Below are positions 31,719 to 41,894 of a stretch of 64,000 bases of DNA, one piece after another. The notes under the pieces are model-generated. The model was not told where the DNA came from and did no database searches. It was given only the letters and a program-made list of their open reading frames with translations. The number at the start of each line of letters is the position of its first letter. The stretch's first letter is position 1. The position numbers and the translations under genes are program-made. This DNA comes from Trichopria drosophilae (Eukaryota; Arthropoda; Insecta; Hymenoptera; Diapriidae), in the NCBI GenBank assembly GCA_030407085.1, contig CM059584.1:66555501-66619500 (forward strand). Direction: 5' to 3'.

Positions 31719-33971
31719 CTAGTCGCCATACAAGAATTGTCTTCGCACGAGTATTGCTCTTATGAATTTACATAAGGTGTTCGCTGAGAAAAGGTCAGGT
31801 TTACAGATCAAAGTACAAAAAATGTTATTCGGAGAACACGCGGATACATTTGCAACAAAATCACGTCTCACTGGTGCGAGTAGGGGGCATTCCGTAAAAA
31901 TGTGACATAGAGAATCGGGGACATTCATATTACATAACGAGCATGGCGATTGGGGATTATAGATGAGACGCATACCGGCGAGAGAAAGCGAACGCGTGAA
32001 GACTGTCGCTAATCTGAGCTGAGCTCTTACTCTTAGATAAGGGAGAGGCAGACGAGGCGGATACAGCGTATACGACGAGTCGCTGAGCTGACGGTAGAGT
32101 GGTAGCTGAATATTTTCGGAGTTAAAATATCTTGCTAAATCTTTAGCTCTGCAAGAATCTGCATATTTAGCAATTAGTCGCGGACCAACGCTCGCCCAGG
32201 ACTCAGCGTCAAAGCTGCCCCGCAGGACATCAACCTCCGCTTCATCCAATAGGGAGAAAAGCTGCGTGAGCCAGTTACGGGGCTCTTCTGGAGATATCAC
32301 GGATAATTCTCTTAAGCGAATAAGTAAAATCTTGGGCAGCCTTGAGTCGGGAAGTCGGAGGGTCTTAATTACCCATTTTATCGATCGATTTAGTATCTCA
32401 ACCGCAATCGGAGTGATACCGAGTTCTAATCGTATTATATAAGCCGGGGTGTTTCTTGGCAAATGGAGAAGTCTTTTGAAAAAGTCGATTTGCACCGACT
32501 CCAGCCTATCCAAGTGGCGGAGAGCCCAAAACGGAGCCGCGTATAATAGTACCGATGTAACCATAGCTTTGTACAGTTTCCAGTATGCGTCCCATGCGTC
32601 GATTTTAGCGGAATTTATTACGGCTACGGACGCGGCTGCTGCGGCCCTTGTTCGAGTAACGGCGTCCTCCGAGGGCTGAAGGCCTGACGTTGATGATGAA
32701 AACACTATACCTAAAAACCTGTAGACGCTTTTTACTTCGACTGGAATGTTATTGAAAAGAAAGCCTCTTGAGAACTGATCGAGCGGACCGGCTCTTCTGA
32801 AACAGATTATCTTAGTTTTCTCGACATTTACAGTGAGCCGGTTAATCGAGCAGTAGTCAGAGAGGATTTTAAGCTTACGGCGAAGGTCTGAGGGGGAAAA
32901 AGCAAGAATGGTAAGGTCATCAGCATAGAGGAGCATTAGCAGATCCGTGGATCTGGTAACATCCACTCCGCGTACCTTATTGTCTCGAAAAAAAGTAACT
33001 ATGTCTGACAAATATAATATAAACAACAACGGACTCAGAATTTCGCCTTGAAGTACGCCTACCGTTACGTTAAATCGCGACGTTTCCCCGTTTTCCTTGT
33101 TATACAGCACTGACGCAGAGCGATAAAGCGCACTAAGCACCCTGACGAATTTTGCGCTAACACCTAGTCCAAGTATCTTTCGCCATAGCAGATCGTGAGG
33201 GACGGAATCAAAGGCTCTCTTAAAGTCCACAAAAAGGCTATAAAGTTTCGCGTTCCGGCGCCTCAAAACGACCTGCGCGGAGGCGAGAAGGCAGAAGATA
33301 TTATCCTCCGTCCCTCTCCCACCGCGAAAGCCGGATTGTTCCTCCGGTAGGATGTCTCTCTGCGTAGCCCACTTGGACAGGCGTGTACATAGGATCTGTG
33401 AAAAAATTTTCGCTAGTGCGTTAGTTATTGCGATTAACCGGTAGTTAGAAGGATCGTTACGGGCGCCCTTCTTATACAAAGTAAAGATCGTCGAATCAGC
33501 CCATCCTAACGGGAAGGCTTCCGCCGTAAAAATTCTATTAAAGAGCGAAAGAAGGAGAGAAAGCCATTGATCGTCCATATGCTTAAACAGTTCCGCAGGT
33601 ATTTTATCTGGACCAATGGCCTTTCCTACCTTCAGGGTCCTTAGACTTTCCCTAAGTTCAGACACAGAGAAAGGTGAGTCCAGCGCGGGATCAAAAGTAC
33701 CAAAATACTGCACGGGCGGCAAATCTATCTCCGGAAAGATCTCGCGGAAGAACGCATTCCAGTTTTCGTCTGACACTTGATGGCGTAGTGTAGGTTTCGA
33801 ACGAAATTGGCGTACTGCAGACCAAAAATCTGCTGAGTTACGGACTTCCGCGAATCTGTCGGCAATATTAGAGTCGTAAGAGAGTTTTTTGGCAGCTAGT
33901 AAATTTGAGTAACACCTACGGGATTCTTTGAATTCTTCCAAAATGGCCGCGCTGTATCCAGACCCCCTCAT
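31719..33971 (-). CDS. LINE ORF2 reverse transcriptase part (open frame)
   Basis: 750 codons without a stop. RT motifs are in order: KAIGPDKIPAELFKHM, DSTIFTLYKKG with NYRLIAI, EEQSGFRGGRGTEDNIFCLL, SLFVDFKRAFDSVPHDLL, GVLQGEILSPLLFILYLSDI, the catalytic LLYADDLTIL, and INRLTVNVEKTKIICF with YRFLGI. A C-terminal zinc knuckle CSLCNMNVPDSLCHIFTEC follows near residue 685. The ATG at 33971 is internal: the natural protein starts in the endonuclease upstream, and the frame is lost in a six-A run at about 34030-34035 between the two parts. There is no RNase H domain. The protein would prime reverse transcription at nicked DNA. Confidence 0.88.
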   Translation of the reverse strand: MRGSGYSAAILEEFKESRRCYSNLLAAKKLSYDSNIADRFAEVRNSADFWSAVRQFRSKPTLRHQVSDENWNAFFREIFPEIDLPPVQYFGTFDPALDSPFSVSELRESLRTLKVGKAIGPDKIPAELFKHMDDQWLSLLLSLFNRIFTAEAFPLGWADSTIFTLYKKGARNDPSNYRLIAITNALAKIFSQILCTRLSKWATQRDILPEEQSGFRGGRGTEDNIFCLLASAQVVLRRRNAKLYSLFVDFKRAFDSVPHDLLWRKILGLGVSAKFVRVLSALYRSASVLYNKENGETSRFNVTVGVLQGEILSPLLFILYLSDIVTFFRDNKVRGVDVTRSTDLLMLLYADDLTILAFSPSDLRRKLKILSDYCSINRLTVNVEKTKIICFRRAGPLDQFSRGFLFNNIPVEVKSVYRFLGIVFSSSTSGLQPSEDAVTRTRAAAAASVAVINSAKIDAWDAYWKLYKAMVTSVLLYAAPFWALRHLDRLESVQIDFFKRLLHLPRNTPAYIIRLELGITPIAVEILNRSIKWVIKTLRLPDSRLPKILLIRLRELSVISPEEPRNWLTQLFSLLDEAEVDVLRGSFDAESWASVGPRLIAKYADSCRAKDLARYFNSENIQLPLYRQLSDSSYTLYPPRLPLPYLRVRAQLRLATVFTRSLSLAGMRLIYNPQSPCSLCNMNVPDSLCHIFTECPLLAPVRRDFVANVSACSPNNIFCTLICKPDLFSANTLCKFIRAILVRRQFLYGD

Positions 33972-34020
33972 ATGTCTCAGGGTGCGAGCTAATGACCTCT
34001 TAGCGGAAAGACATTCCTTG

Positions 34021-34983
34021 TCAAACCACTTTTTTCCTGAATCCTAACGGCGAGAGGTTATTGCTAATAACATAGTCTTTTAAAAGGCCGGAAGAAAGCG
34101 CCGAGTTGCGAATCGTTACAGTTAAATTGTTATAGCACTCGTCGAGATCATTACAAACAGCAGAAACAGTGGTTTGAAACGAGGCCGCGAGAAACGCATG
34201 ATATAATGTAAACGCACTAGTTGCCCCGTCCGAGGGGTTCTGAAAACGAGTCACACGACGCAATACAGAGCTTTGAGCAGGTGTCTGCGAAGAAGAGTTA
34301 TCTTCGAAGAGATAGAGTTCCACTGACACTGGCAAATGGTCAGAGCCATAAAGATCATCGCCTATCACAAGATCGTGAATATAATGAACATGCGGTATCG
34401 AGATCCAGACAAGGTCAACAACACTGAAACCCCTCTGTCCGAGAAAAGTATAATGCGCAGGAAAATCACTTAACGTTCGACCGTTTAATAAAACAAAATT
34501 GTTTATGGACATAAAATCGGACAAAATGGTTCCGCGTTGGTTGAGATTCACGTCATAGGATCGTCTACAAACTCGCACAGAGGACTCTTCAAAAATTTGA
34601 GCTACGTCACTTAATGGGTCAGACGGACCCATCCGACAGTTAAAATCGCCTCCTAAGATGAAAATACAGTCTGGAAACTGTTCATTCAGTGAGTCTAGAA
34701 TAATTTGTAGGGAGGAGAGCAGTGGTTCTAAATCGGAGAGAGGAGAGAAATAAAAGGAGCCGACAATTAAATTTAGCGGATTCATATTTAATTTATAAAA
34801 GAGCCAATGAGGTGACGAATTTAGCAGAGTGAAACTAGAGTTAGGATCAATTAAAGACAAAAGGCCTCCGCTACAACGGCCAAAATTACTGGTGCGGATG
34901 GCTGGTGAATTAATCACTGAATGATCAGTAAGCAGATCCTCTGCGCGAATTTCGAGATCCCGCCAAGTTTCTGAAAAGTTCAT
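34021..34983 (-). pseudogene. LINE ORF2 AP-endonuclease part
   Basis: 320-codon frame with apurinic-endonuclease signatures: NFSETWRDLEI (the E-T-W metal-binding region), FILGGDFNCRMG (GGDFN), NNFVLLNGRT, VVDLVWISIP and the C-terminal YGSDHLPVSVEL (S-D-H catalytic block). It nicks the target. The frame is open about 15 codons above the first Met, so the true start may be a little upstream. It stops at 34021 because the six-A run shifts the frame; the codons just beyond, in the other frame, continue smoothly into the RT part. A single-base slip, or a sequencing error in a homopolymer, explains it. Confidence 0.85.
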
Positions 34984-35159
34984 AATTTTGTGTGCGGAAT
35001 AAAAACAATTCTTTTTAATGTTAAAAAAACCATGAGCGTTCTAGAAAACTATTTTTAATAAATTCTGACGAATAGGAGACTTAATACAGACAGGCGATGA
35101 TACTGCATCTGGTGACGATGACGATGAAACGTTGACAGAAGACGAAGGACGGGGACAAA

Positions 35160-36290
35160 TTAAAAACCCGTTTCTATGGATGATGAGAGCGTGTCGGTGT
35201 CTATGGATGACGGTCTTGCGTAGGCATTTGCGTTTTTCTTACTAGAGCTGGCTTGCGCTCGACTTGCAGAGGATGAGCGAAACGAGGCCGAATTTCTTTC
35301 CATTACCGGCTCAGGACATGGAATATTGAAGTCCTGGTCCGCATCCGACCATTTCAGCCATACGCTATTGGTGGCTATGGCATCGCCCTTTTTTTTGAAT
35401 AACGCGCCACAAGAAGCGGCAGCGCGGCGAGCCACTCTGACCTTATAGGCCTTGAGGCGTTCTCCATCTGTATAGTCCGGATTGATGAAGATGTTTGTGG
35501 ACTGGAGCGCCGTTTTCTTAGACGACATAATGACGTATTTGTCCTCTTCCAGCATTAACTCTGCCAGGTACGTCGGAGGATTGATGCGGATTTGGCGCGC
35601 GGCGGCGACCGAAGATTCCAGTGGAAACTTCGCAGAAAGGAATTTATAAATTTCCTTTCTTAGCGGACCCGGACCGGGCACAAACCCGGTAAGGATGATG
35701 TTCTTCCTCTTGAGTATTTTTTCCTGAGCCTCAAGTTTAGTCTTAAGCGTGTTGATTGTTGATTCCTGAATGTCCACTCTTTCCTGTAGACAGCCTAGGC
35801 GTGATGAAAGATCAGAGTTGATCTGGTCCACCTTAGACTTGACCGCTACGATTTCACTCGTGCAATTAGCAATGCTCGCTTGAAGAGCATTAGATTGTTG
35901 CTGGATCGCAGTAAGCAACGATTGCTGCAGTGATTCCAGGGTTAGCGGTATATTGGACGAAGACATCGTTGGAGAATCAATAGGCTGCTGTTCCGGCTGG
36001 ATTTGATCTGCAACAATAAGTTTTCTCTGCCTCGTTGGTTGAAGATCGTTCGGGTCGTCCGAGTCCGGTAGGCCGTCTCGCTTACGTTTGGCGAGACTGA
36101 AACCGAAATCTTCTAAAGCGCTGCAACTGCTAGTACGAAGCGCTCTCCACTTAGATGCTGTTATGGCGCGGCCGATGAGGGCAGCCGGGCGCAAAATGGT
36201 CGTTGTACGCTCCACCTCTCTGTCACTAGAAGAGGACGTAGGCAGGACAAACGCTTGTGATTCGGTGCGGGGCGGACTGGGTGCTGACAT
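35160..36290 (-). CDS. LINE ORF1 protein
   Basis: 376 codons, intact, starting at the ATG at 36290 (MSAPSPPRTES). The N-terminal third is Ser/Thr/Pro-rich and basic (AKRKRDGLPD, a possible nuclear signal). Residues about 115-195 form a coiled coil (LTAIQQQSNALQASIANCTS, VDQINSDLSSRL, QESTINTLKTKLEAQEKIL). The rest resembles an RNA-binding ORF1 core: RKNIILTGFVPGPGPLRKEI, RQIRINPPTYLAEL and KAYKVRVARRAAASCGALFK. There is no CCHC knuckle. Such proteins coat the element RNA. ORF2 begins about 176 bp downstream. Confidence 0.75.
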   Translation of the reverse strand: MSAPSPPRTESQAFVLPTSSSSDREVERTTTILRPAALIGRAITASKWRALRTSSCSALEDFGFSLAKRKRDGLPDSDDPNDLQPTRQRKLIVADQIQPEQQPIDSPTMSSSNIPLTLESLQQSLLTAIQQQSNALQASIANCTSEIVAVKSKVDQINSDLSSRLGCLQERVDIQESTINTLKTKLEAQEKILKRKNIILTGFVPGPGPLRKEIYKFLSAKFPLESSVAAARQIRINPPTYLAELMLEEDKYVIMSSKKTALQSTNIFINPDYTDGERLKAYKVRVARRAAASCGALFKKKGDAIATNSVWLKWSDADQDFNIPCPEPVMERNSASFRSSSASRAQASSSKKNANAYARPSSIDTDTLSSSIETGF

Positions 36291-37068
36291 TAGTCGCTCG
36301 CGGCCGAGAGCTTCTGACCTCTTGTGGTCAAAAAATATAAATACTTTATGCGTATCACCGCGAGTAATAGAAAGTATACGCTTAAATTGATAAACACGAT
36401 TTACCGACTACAGACGATACAGACGAAAGACATACACACGGACGACTACCAATACGAGCGAACAGATTACTGTTGTAAATCGCCTTGAGGTTTACACACA
36501 CACAGTCGATGTAAACACGACTCGGGAACGCTGAGAGTGTAGTGGGCCGCACACAAGCAAGGAGCGAACTCACCGTTATGCAGGCAAGACACAGGCGAAT
36601 ATAAAAAATAACTCCGTCTTCGAGAAGAAATCTTGAGAGTTGAAGCACGTTGCATATGTCGGTTGAACTGGAGATGTCATGTACCATTTAAAAGGAGCAG
36701 CGTGTCCTCTTCAGATGCCGATATGATGGTAGAAAACCCGAAGAAGATAACGGTAAGTGGCAGATTGAAGACCAATGCTGCCAAACCGGAGAATTATTCC
36801 GTGTTGTGTTGACAGCTGCGTGACGTCACCACAGGCGAAATTTTCCAACCGTCACCACGTCGGATAGGAAGAAAAGTTACCTCAAAAAATTCCGGATAAA
36901 AGACTCGGCAACTCAATAGCTCATTACGAACTGGGTCCGAGACGATCCGGAGGTCATTTTCTGTGCAAAAAACTCCCAAAAAAAAGGACGATAAATAGTC
37001 TGTAACTGACATAAATACGGAGCACAGAAACGCACGTCTGCTGTACTTACCGTCTATAACGGAACTCC
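36291..37068 (-). other. 5' UTR of the LINE
   Basis: About 780 bp between the target repeat and the ORF1 start; it should hold the internal promoter. The sense strand starts GGAGTTCCGTTATAGACGG. No other feature is visible. Confidence 0.6.
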
Positions 37069-37080
37069 ACATCCAAAGGT

Positions 37081-38199
37081 CTCGATGTTACTTATTATTA
37101 TTTATTTATATGTCGAATCTACAATAATATTAAATACTTTGACCATACTTTTTTTAACATCCCATTAACATAAAAATACGAATTTATTTATTTTACTGCA
37201 TACAATTTTTATATCTTTAACTTTTAACCATAAGGGAGATAAAGGGAAAAAGGTATCTTTTTCTTGAAAAAACATTAAACTCGGTAAAAAAAATAGAAAT
37301 GATTATTAAATAAGTTCCAATTTATAACATTAGACATTCAAATTTCACACATATTTTTAAATAAGTTCTGATTAATGATTTTTCTTAAGAATAAAATCAC
37401 TTCTTTATAACACCCCTGTGTTATTTCTTTCAAACAATTTTTTATTAAGAAAATATGAATACAAAATAACAGCATTTAATGAAACAATTTTTTCTGGGTT
37501 TACGTTTTTTTCAAATAATCCTTCCTCTCTCCAGTAATATCGATAAAAATGATTCTTGTACTTACATATGCAATATAAAATATATTTTTCGATGTACTAG
37601 TTATGGGGATTCGATTCTCCTTAAATCGATCGCATTGTATCTTAAATTTTTGTCACAGTGGATGCGTTATCTGGGATACTTAGTATTGGAGTGGGAAGCA
37701 TTTTTTTAATTACTGACATACGTAGAAGGAATTGGAGTATATAACGAAGAAAGTCATCGTGATAGTCACACGATGTTATCTAAATCTGAAACAGCGGTGA
37801 TATATATTTCAGAATACCCATCTTTTCGAAAGAAAATAACGCAATTATGAGCCTGTACCCGCAAGATCGAAACACACCTAGCTCGAAATTCAGATTTCTT
37901 GGGAAGGGCATAGATCGACCGACATAGTTCCGGAAAGACGTCAAACCTAGTAATATTTCCTAACTCGCATTTCAGATCAATAATATGGTTCCTTATAGAA
38001 ATAGATAAGAACTCCACTATAATAGTAAATGAAGGGAAATCGGCATCATTGGTGAAGTTGATCTTTCTGATTTCGATAATTGTAGCATTATACTGAGAAG
38101 CATTTAATTTGCGTTTACATTATTAATTTTGAAACCCCTTTCTCCTCATTTATTTTCAGCAAAAAGGAAATAGATGGTTACACCATAGTTATCTATATA
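37081..38199. other. AT-rich spacer between LINE and mariner
   Basis: No repeat borders seen. It holds one exon-like minus-strand frame (37766-38017, listed separately); the rest, about 37100-37700, is very AT-rich and featureless. Confidence 0.5.
37766..38020 (-). CDS. Exon-like frame, weak Tudor-like pattern, function unknown
   Basis: Minus-strand frame of about 84 codons with balanced, non-repetitive composition in an AT-rich setting. It contains NITRFDVFPELCRSIYALP, then EFRARCVSILRVQ and VIFFRKDGYSEIYITAVSDL. The alternation A-R-C-V...V-x-F...D-G-Y-S-E...V-S-D-L recalls Tudor-domain strands, but key aromatic residues are not clear. Just upstream is a pyrimidine-rich run ending TTACTATTATAG, which could be a 3' splice site. 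The frame ends in TGA. It may be a real exon, a decayed gene copy or chance. Confidence 0.3.
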   Translation of the reverse strand: MVEFLSISIRNHIIDLKCELGNITRFDVFPELCRSIYALPKKSEFRARCVSILRVQAHNCVIFFRKDGYSEIYITAVSDLDNIV

Positions 38200-38933
38200 C
38201 AGGGTGATCCAAAAGTCCCGGAACAGCAAAATATCTCAGCGGGAGTGCATTTTCGGGGAAAATGTTTTAGACAAAAGTTTAAGGGTTTTTCCCTGGCTAT
38301 TTAATGGCGATATTGAATTTGACCTTGAACATGACCTTGAAGGTTATTTCAAGGTCAAGTTAATTTTTTTAAATGGGAACCCCTATTTTTTTTCACGGAT
38401 TCGGAAAGAGCACAAAATTTTACGTCCGAATATGCTATGGCCGTTTTTTTCGGCAAGGTCATTTCAAGGTGAAACTTAAAACTCCCGTGACGGCGAAATA
38501 TCTCAGAGGGTGTGCATTTCTTTGGAAATTGTTTCAGACAAAAGTTTAAGGATTTTTCCCGGGCTATTTAATGGTAGCACAGAATTTGACCTTGAACATA
38601 ACCTTCAAGGTTATTTCAAGGTCAAGTTTGTTTTTTTTTAATGGAAACTGCTATTTTTTTTCACGGATTCGGAGAGAGCACAAAATTTTACTTCCAAATA
38701 TGCTATGGCCGTTTTTTTCGGCAATGTCATTTCAAGGCCAAACTTAAAACTCCCGGAACAGCGAATTAACTCAGCAAGAGGTCTTTTTCGGGTAAAATGT
38801 TTCAGACAAAAGTTTCAGGATTTTTTCCGGGATATTTAATGCTAGCATAAAATTTGACCTTTAAAATTACCTTGAAGATTATTCTCAGGTCAAGATTATT
38901 TTTTTTTTTTAATTGGAACCCCGTTTCATTTTC
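38200..38933. repeat. Left TIR, three tandem ~270-bp units
   Basis: Units begin at about 38212, 38482 and 38752 with CTCCCGGAACAGC-like sequence, and each continues through CAGACAAAAGTTTAAGG, TATTTAATGG, TTTGACCTTGAAC and TTCACGGATTCGG. Units one and two hold five perfect copies of TCAAGGTCA or its complement (38320, 38332, 38349, 38587, 38616). The third unit is more diverged. The inverted counterpart is at 40886-41554. Confidence 0.85.
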
Positions 38934-39422
38934 TTAACGAAGTTATGAGGATCTTCCGGTATTGAGAGTGGTTAAATTCATTTTGTTCAGTCGATGCTAT
39001 TACTGGACGATCTGCTCTAGGGAGATCCTTTACAGTGCCGTAAACTTCGAAACAATTTATTGTTCTGCCAAAAGTCGATTTAGGAATCAGTTCCTGTCCC
39101 TCGCTTGTCCTCTAATTTTGTAAATAGAATAATAAACTGTTTAAAAAAAGTGTATACATACATCTTACGCAACACTTGTGCAAAGTGAACTTGGGCGCGC
39201 GAACAGCGACAGAGAGCACGAGTCACCAGCGAAGTAAATAAACAACATACATTCACATTGAATTTATACACATACGTGTACAGTCTTATAAGGTTACATT
39301 TTGGTCTTAACTTTATCGTTTTGTGAGATACATGGATTTCCTATCTAAACGCCTTTCCTATCTAAACGTATTAAGCATCATTTCAGTAACAAAATACATA
39401 CGTATATTTCGTACAAAGAGCA

Positions 39423-40505
39423 ATGGCTGCGCTAAGTGAACGAGAAAGAATAACCATTCTCATGATGAGAGGCTGGGGTGATAACCAGCGATCTTTAGAG
39501 AATGTGCGAACCTTATTTAACGCATCATTTAGAGAGGGACGAGAACCGATTTCTAAATCTACTGTTAGCAGAACAATAAATCGTTTTGAAGTTCACGGTA
39601 CTGTGAAGGATCTCCCAAGAGCAGGTCGTCCAGTAACAGCATCAACTGAAGAAAATGAGTTGAATGTCGCGCTGTCAATAACGGAAGATCCTCATACTTC
39701 CATCAGGAAAGTTAAACAGCAGCACGACTTATGTTACGGTACAGTACAACGGATCTTAACTAAAAACTTAAAATTTCACCCATACAAAGTTAGACTCGTA
39801 CAACAATTGAATGAAGACGATCCTGATAGACGCCTACAGTTTGCGGAATTAATGATGAATCGAATAGATGCTGATGCCGGTTTCTTGAATCGCATCGTAT
39901 TTTCTGATGAAGCTACATTCTTCTTAAATGGGGCAATCAATAGACATAACATGTCTTATTGGAGTGAAACCAATCCTAATTGGATGGTCGATAGTCGTTC
40001 TACTCAATATCCTGAAAAAGTAAACGTATGGGCAGGTATTATAAACAATGCGGTAGTTGGGCCCTTCTTCATCGAGGGTACCCTTACTGGTCAAAAATAC
40101 CACGATATGTTGAGGGACGACATCATCCCTGCTATTCAGGTTATTGTAGGCGAGGATTTCGATCAGACTTGGTTTCAGCAAGATGGTGCAGCACCCCATT
40201 ATGCAACAGATGTTCGCAATTATTTGAGTGATGTATTCGCAGAACGGTGGATAGGTCGAAGGGGTGTAATAGAATGGCCACCAAGATCTCCGGATCTTAC
40301 GCCCCTTGACTATTTTCTATGGGGTTATCTCAAAGATAGAGTGTATCGAACGAAACCGGTGAATATTGAGGAAGTAAAACAACGAATACGGGATGAGATC
40401 GCGGCTATAGAACCAGACATGATTAAAAAAGTCGTATCGACTTTTTATAATCGCTTGGGATATTGCCAAGAAGTTCATGGCAATCACTTTGAGCATAAGC
40501 TTTAG
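39423..40505 (+). CDS. Mariner-type transposase, DD41D
   Basis: 360-codon intact gene, ATG at 39423. It cuts and pastes the element by binding the TIRs and catalysing DNA strand transfer. The N-terminal half has two helix-turn-helix regions: residues about 5-60 (ISKSTVSRTINRFEVHGTVK) and about 85-125 (VKQQHDLCYGTVQRIL). The catalytic triad is D162 (VFSDEATFF), D254 (WFQQDGAAPHY) and D296 (SPDLTPLDYFLWG). Aligning the last D with the Mos1 PxD position gives 41 residues between the second and third Asp, the DD41D type (rosa-like mariners). The length is normal for the family. No frameshift or stop, so it could be functional. Confidence 0.9.
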   Translation: MAALSERERITILMMRGWGDNQRSLENVRTLFNASFREGREPISKSTVSRTINRFEVHGTVKDLPRAGRPVTASTEENELNVALSITEDPHTSIRKVKQQHDLCYGTVQRILTKNLKFHPYKVRLVQQLNEDDPDRRLQFAELMMNRIDADAGFLNRIVFSDEATFFLNGAINRHNMSYWSETNPNWMVDSRSTQYPEKVNVWAGIINNAVVGPFFIEGTLTGQKYHDMLRDDIIPAIQVIVGEDFDQTWFQQDGAAPHYATDVRNYLSDVFAERWIGRRGVIEWPPRSPDLTPLDYFLWGYLKDRVYRTKPVNIEEVKQRIRDEIAAIEPDMIKKVVSTFYNRLGYCQEVHGNHFEHKL

Positions 40506-40566
40506 TAAGATACATAATTTCATCAAAATCTTAGTATACCCATCTTGCCTTAACTGTCTGGGGACA

Positions 40567-40650
40567 CCCACACACACACACGCACACGCACACGCACACG
40601 CACACGCACACGCACACGCATACGCACACGCACACGCACACGCACAGGTG
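40567..40650. repeat. (CACACG)n microsatellite
   Basis: About 84 bp of alternating purine-pyrimidine repeat, CACACA then CGCACA units with one ATACGC variant, located between the transposase stop and the right TIR. Alternating CA/CG runs can adopt Z-DNA. Confidence 0.9.
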
Positions 40651-40885
40651 ACGGCGAGGGGAACCACCTGAACAAAGCACCCCGAAGAGGTGTAAACCCG
40701 ACCGTGCTACCTCCACGCGGTACATCTTGGGTAATGCTAAAGCCGGCGGTACCATTGGAAACAATGTAAAAATGTTACCCATACATACGGTATTTATAAA
40801 CGTATCGGATGTAAAAAAAAAAATGTATATTTTTATCCGGGAACAATGATAATGCATTGCACTCTGGAAACTCTGGAAACATTAC

Positions 40886-41554
40886 GAAAATAAAACGGGG
40901 TTCCAATTAAAAAAAAATAGTCTTGAGCTTAGAATAAGCCTCAAGGTAATTTTCAAGGTTAAATTCAATGGTACCTCTTGCTGAGTTAATTCGCTGTTCC
41001 GGGAGTTTTAAGTTTGGCCTTGAAATGACATTGCCGAAAAAAACGGCCATAGCATATTTGGACGTAAAATTTTGTGCTCTCTCCGAATCCGTGAAAAAAA
41101 ATAGCAGTTTCCATTAAAAAAAACAAACTTGACCTTGAAATAACCTTCAAGGTCATGTTCAAGGTCAAATTCTGTGCTACCATTAAATATCCCAGGAAAA
41201 ATCCTTAAACTTTTGTCTGAAACAATTTCCAAAGAAATGCACACCCTCTGAGATATTTCGCCGTTACGGGAGTTTTAAGTTTCACCTTGAAATGACCTTG
41301 CCGGAAAAATCGATCATATCATACTCGGACGTAGAATTTCCCGTTCTTTCAGAATCCATGAAAAAAAATAGGGGTTCCCATTTAAAAAAATTAACTTGAC
41401 CTTGAAATAACCTTCAAGGTCATGTTCAAGGTCAAATTCAATATCGCCATTAAATAGCCAGGGAAAAATCCTGAAACTTTTGTCTGAAACATTTTCCTCG
41501 AAAATGCACTCCCGCTGAGATATTTTGCTGTTCCGGGACTTTTGGGTCACCCTG
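40886..41554. repeat. Right TIR of the mariner
   Basis: Inverted copy of the left TIR. It runs from GAAAATAAAACGGGG inward to the terminal CACCCTG. It contains six perfect TGACCTTGA/TCAAGGTCA words in two clusters (about 41127-41169 and 41395-41434). The unit nearest the centre is shortened compared with the left arm. Confidence 0.85.
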
Positions 41555-41894
41555 TATATTATTAAATAGTTGAAAAGTACATCTAATAACAACAAAAATG
41601 TGACCCAGTAGTGCATTGCACGATCATTCTCCTGGCCACAAAATCTTTTTGAAAAAGGGGGCGTTTTTAGAATATCTTAGTAACTATTAGCTTCTCCAAT
41701 CTCATAAAATGTGTAGTTATTCTAGCCATTCAAAAGTAGTATTCCACAAAGTTTCATTAAAATTAAATCATTTTTCGAGAAATGAAAAATAAAAAACCGA
41801 AAACTTGATTTTTTGCATTTATCTCGGAAATTTTTAGGTTATGTAAAAAAGTGCCCTCTACAAAAGTTATAGGTTTTTTTTAAAGACCTACAAG

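Larger units (their letters stand above)
31516..37068 (-). mobile_element. Full-length two-ORF LINE, minus strand
   Basis: A 5.55-kb non-LTR retrotransposon with 5' UTR, ORF1, ORF2 (AP endonuclease then RT) and a 3' end made of (ACT)n. It is flanked by a 12-bp direct repeat ACATCCAAAGGT (31504-31515 and 37069-37080), of which about 10 bp are surely target duplication. The AP-type endonuclease, RT without RNase H and a microsatellite tail point to the CR1/Jockey-type superfamily; I do not assign the clade. Apart from one frameshift in ORF2 all frames are open, so it is the least decayed retroelement of the window. Confidence 0.88.
38200..41554 (+). mobile_element. Mariner-type DNA transposon with long tandem-repeat TIRs
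   Basis: A 3.36-kb element with TA at both borders and inverted ends CAGGGTGATCCAAAAGTCCC / GGGACTTTTGGGTCACCCTG. It carries an intact transposase gene (39423-40505). The inverted repeats are unusually long, about 730 bp left and 670 bp right, and each is made of nearly three tandem units of about 270 bp. Classic mariners have about 30-bp TIRs. An intact transposase and well-matched ends make recent or possible activity plausible. Confidence 0.9.

Noticed and set aside
38204..38479. Similar frames beginning M.QKSRNSKISQRECIF at 38204 and on the minus strand at 41314-41616
   Set aside because: These are the mariner inverted repeats, not genes.
40317..40857. Cys/Ala/Val/His-repeat frames over the CA repeat
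   Set aside because: Pure translation of the (CACACG)n microsatellite.
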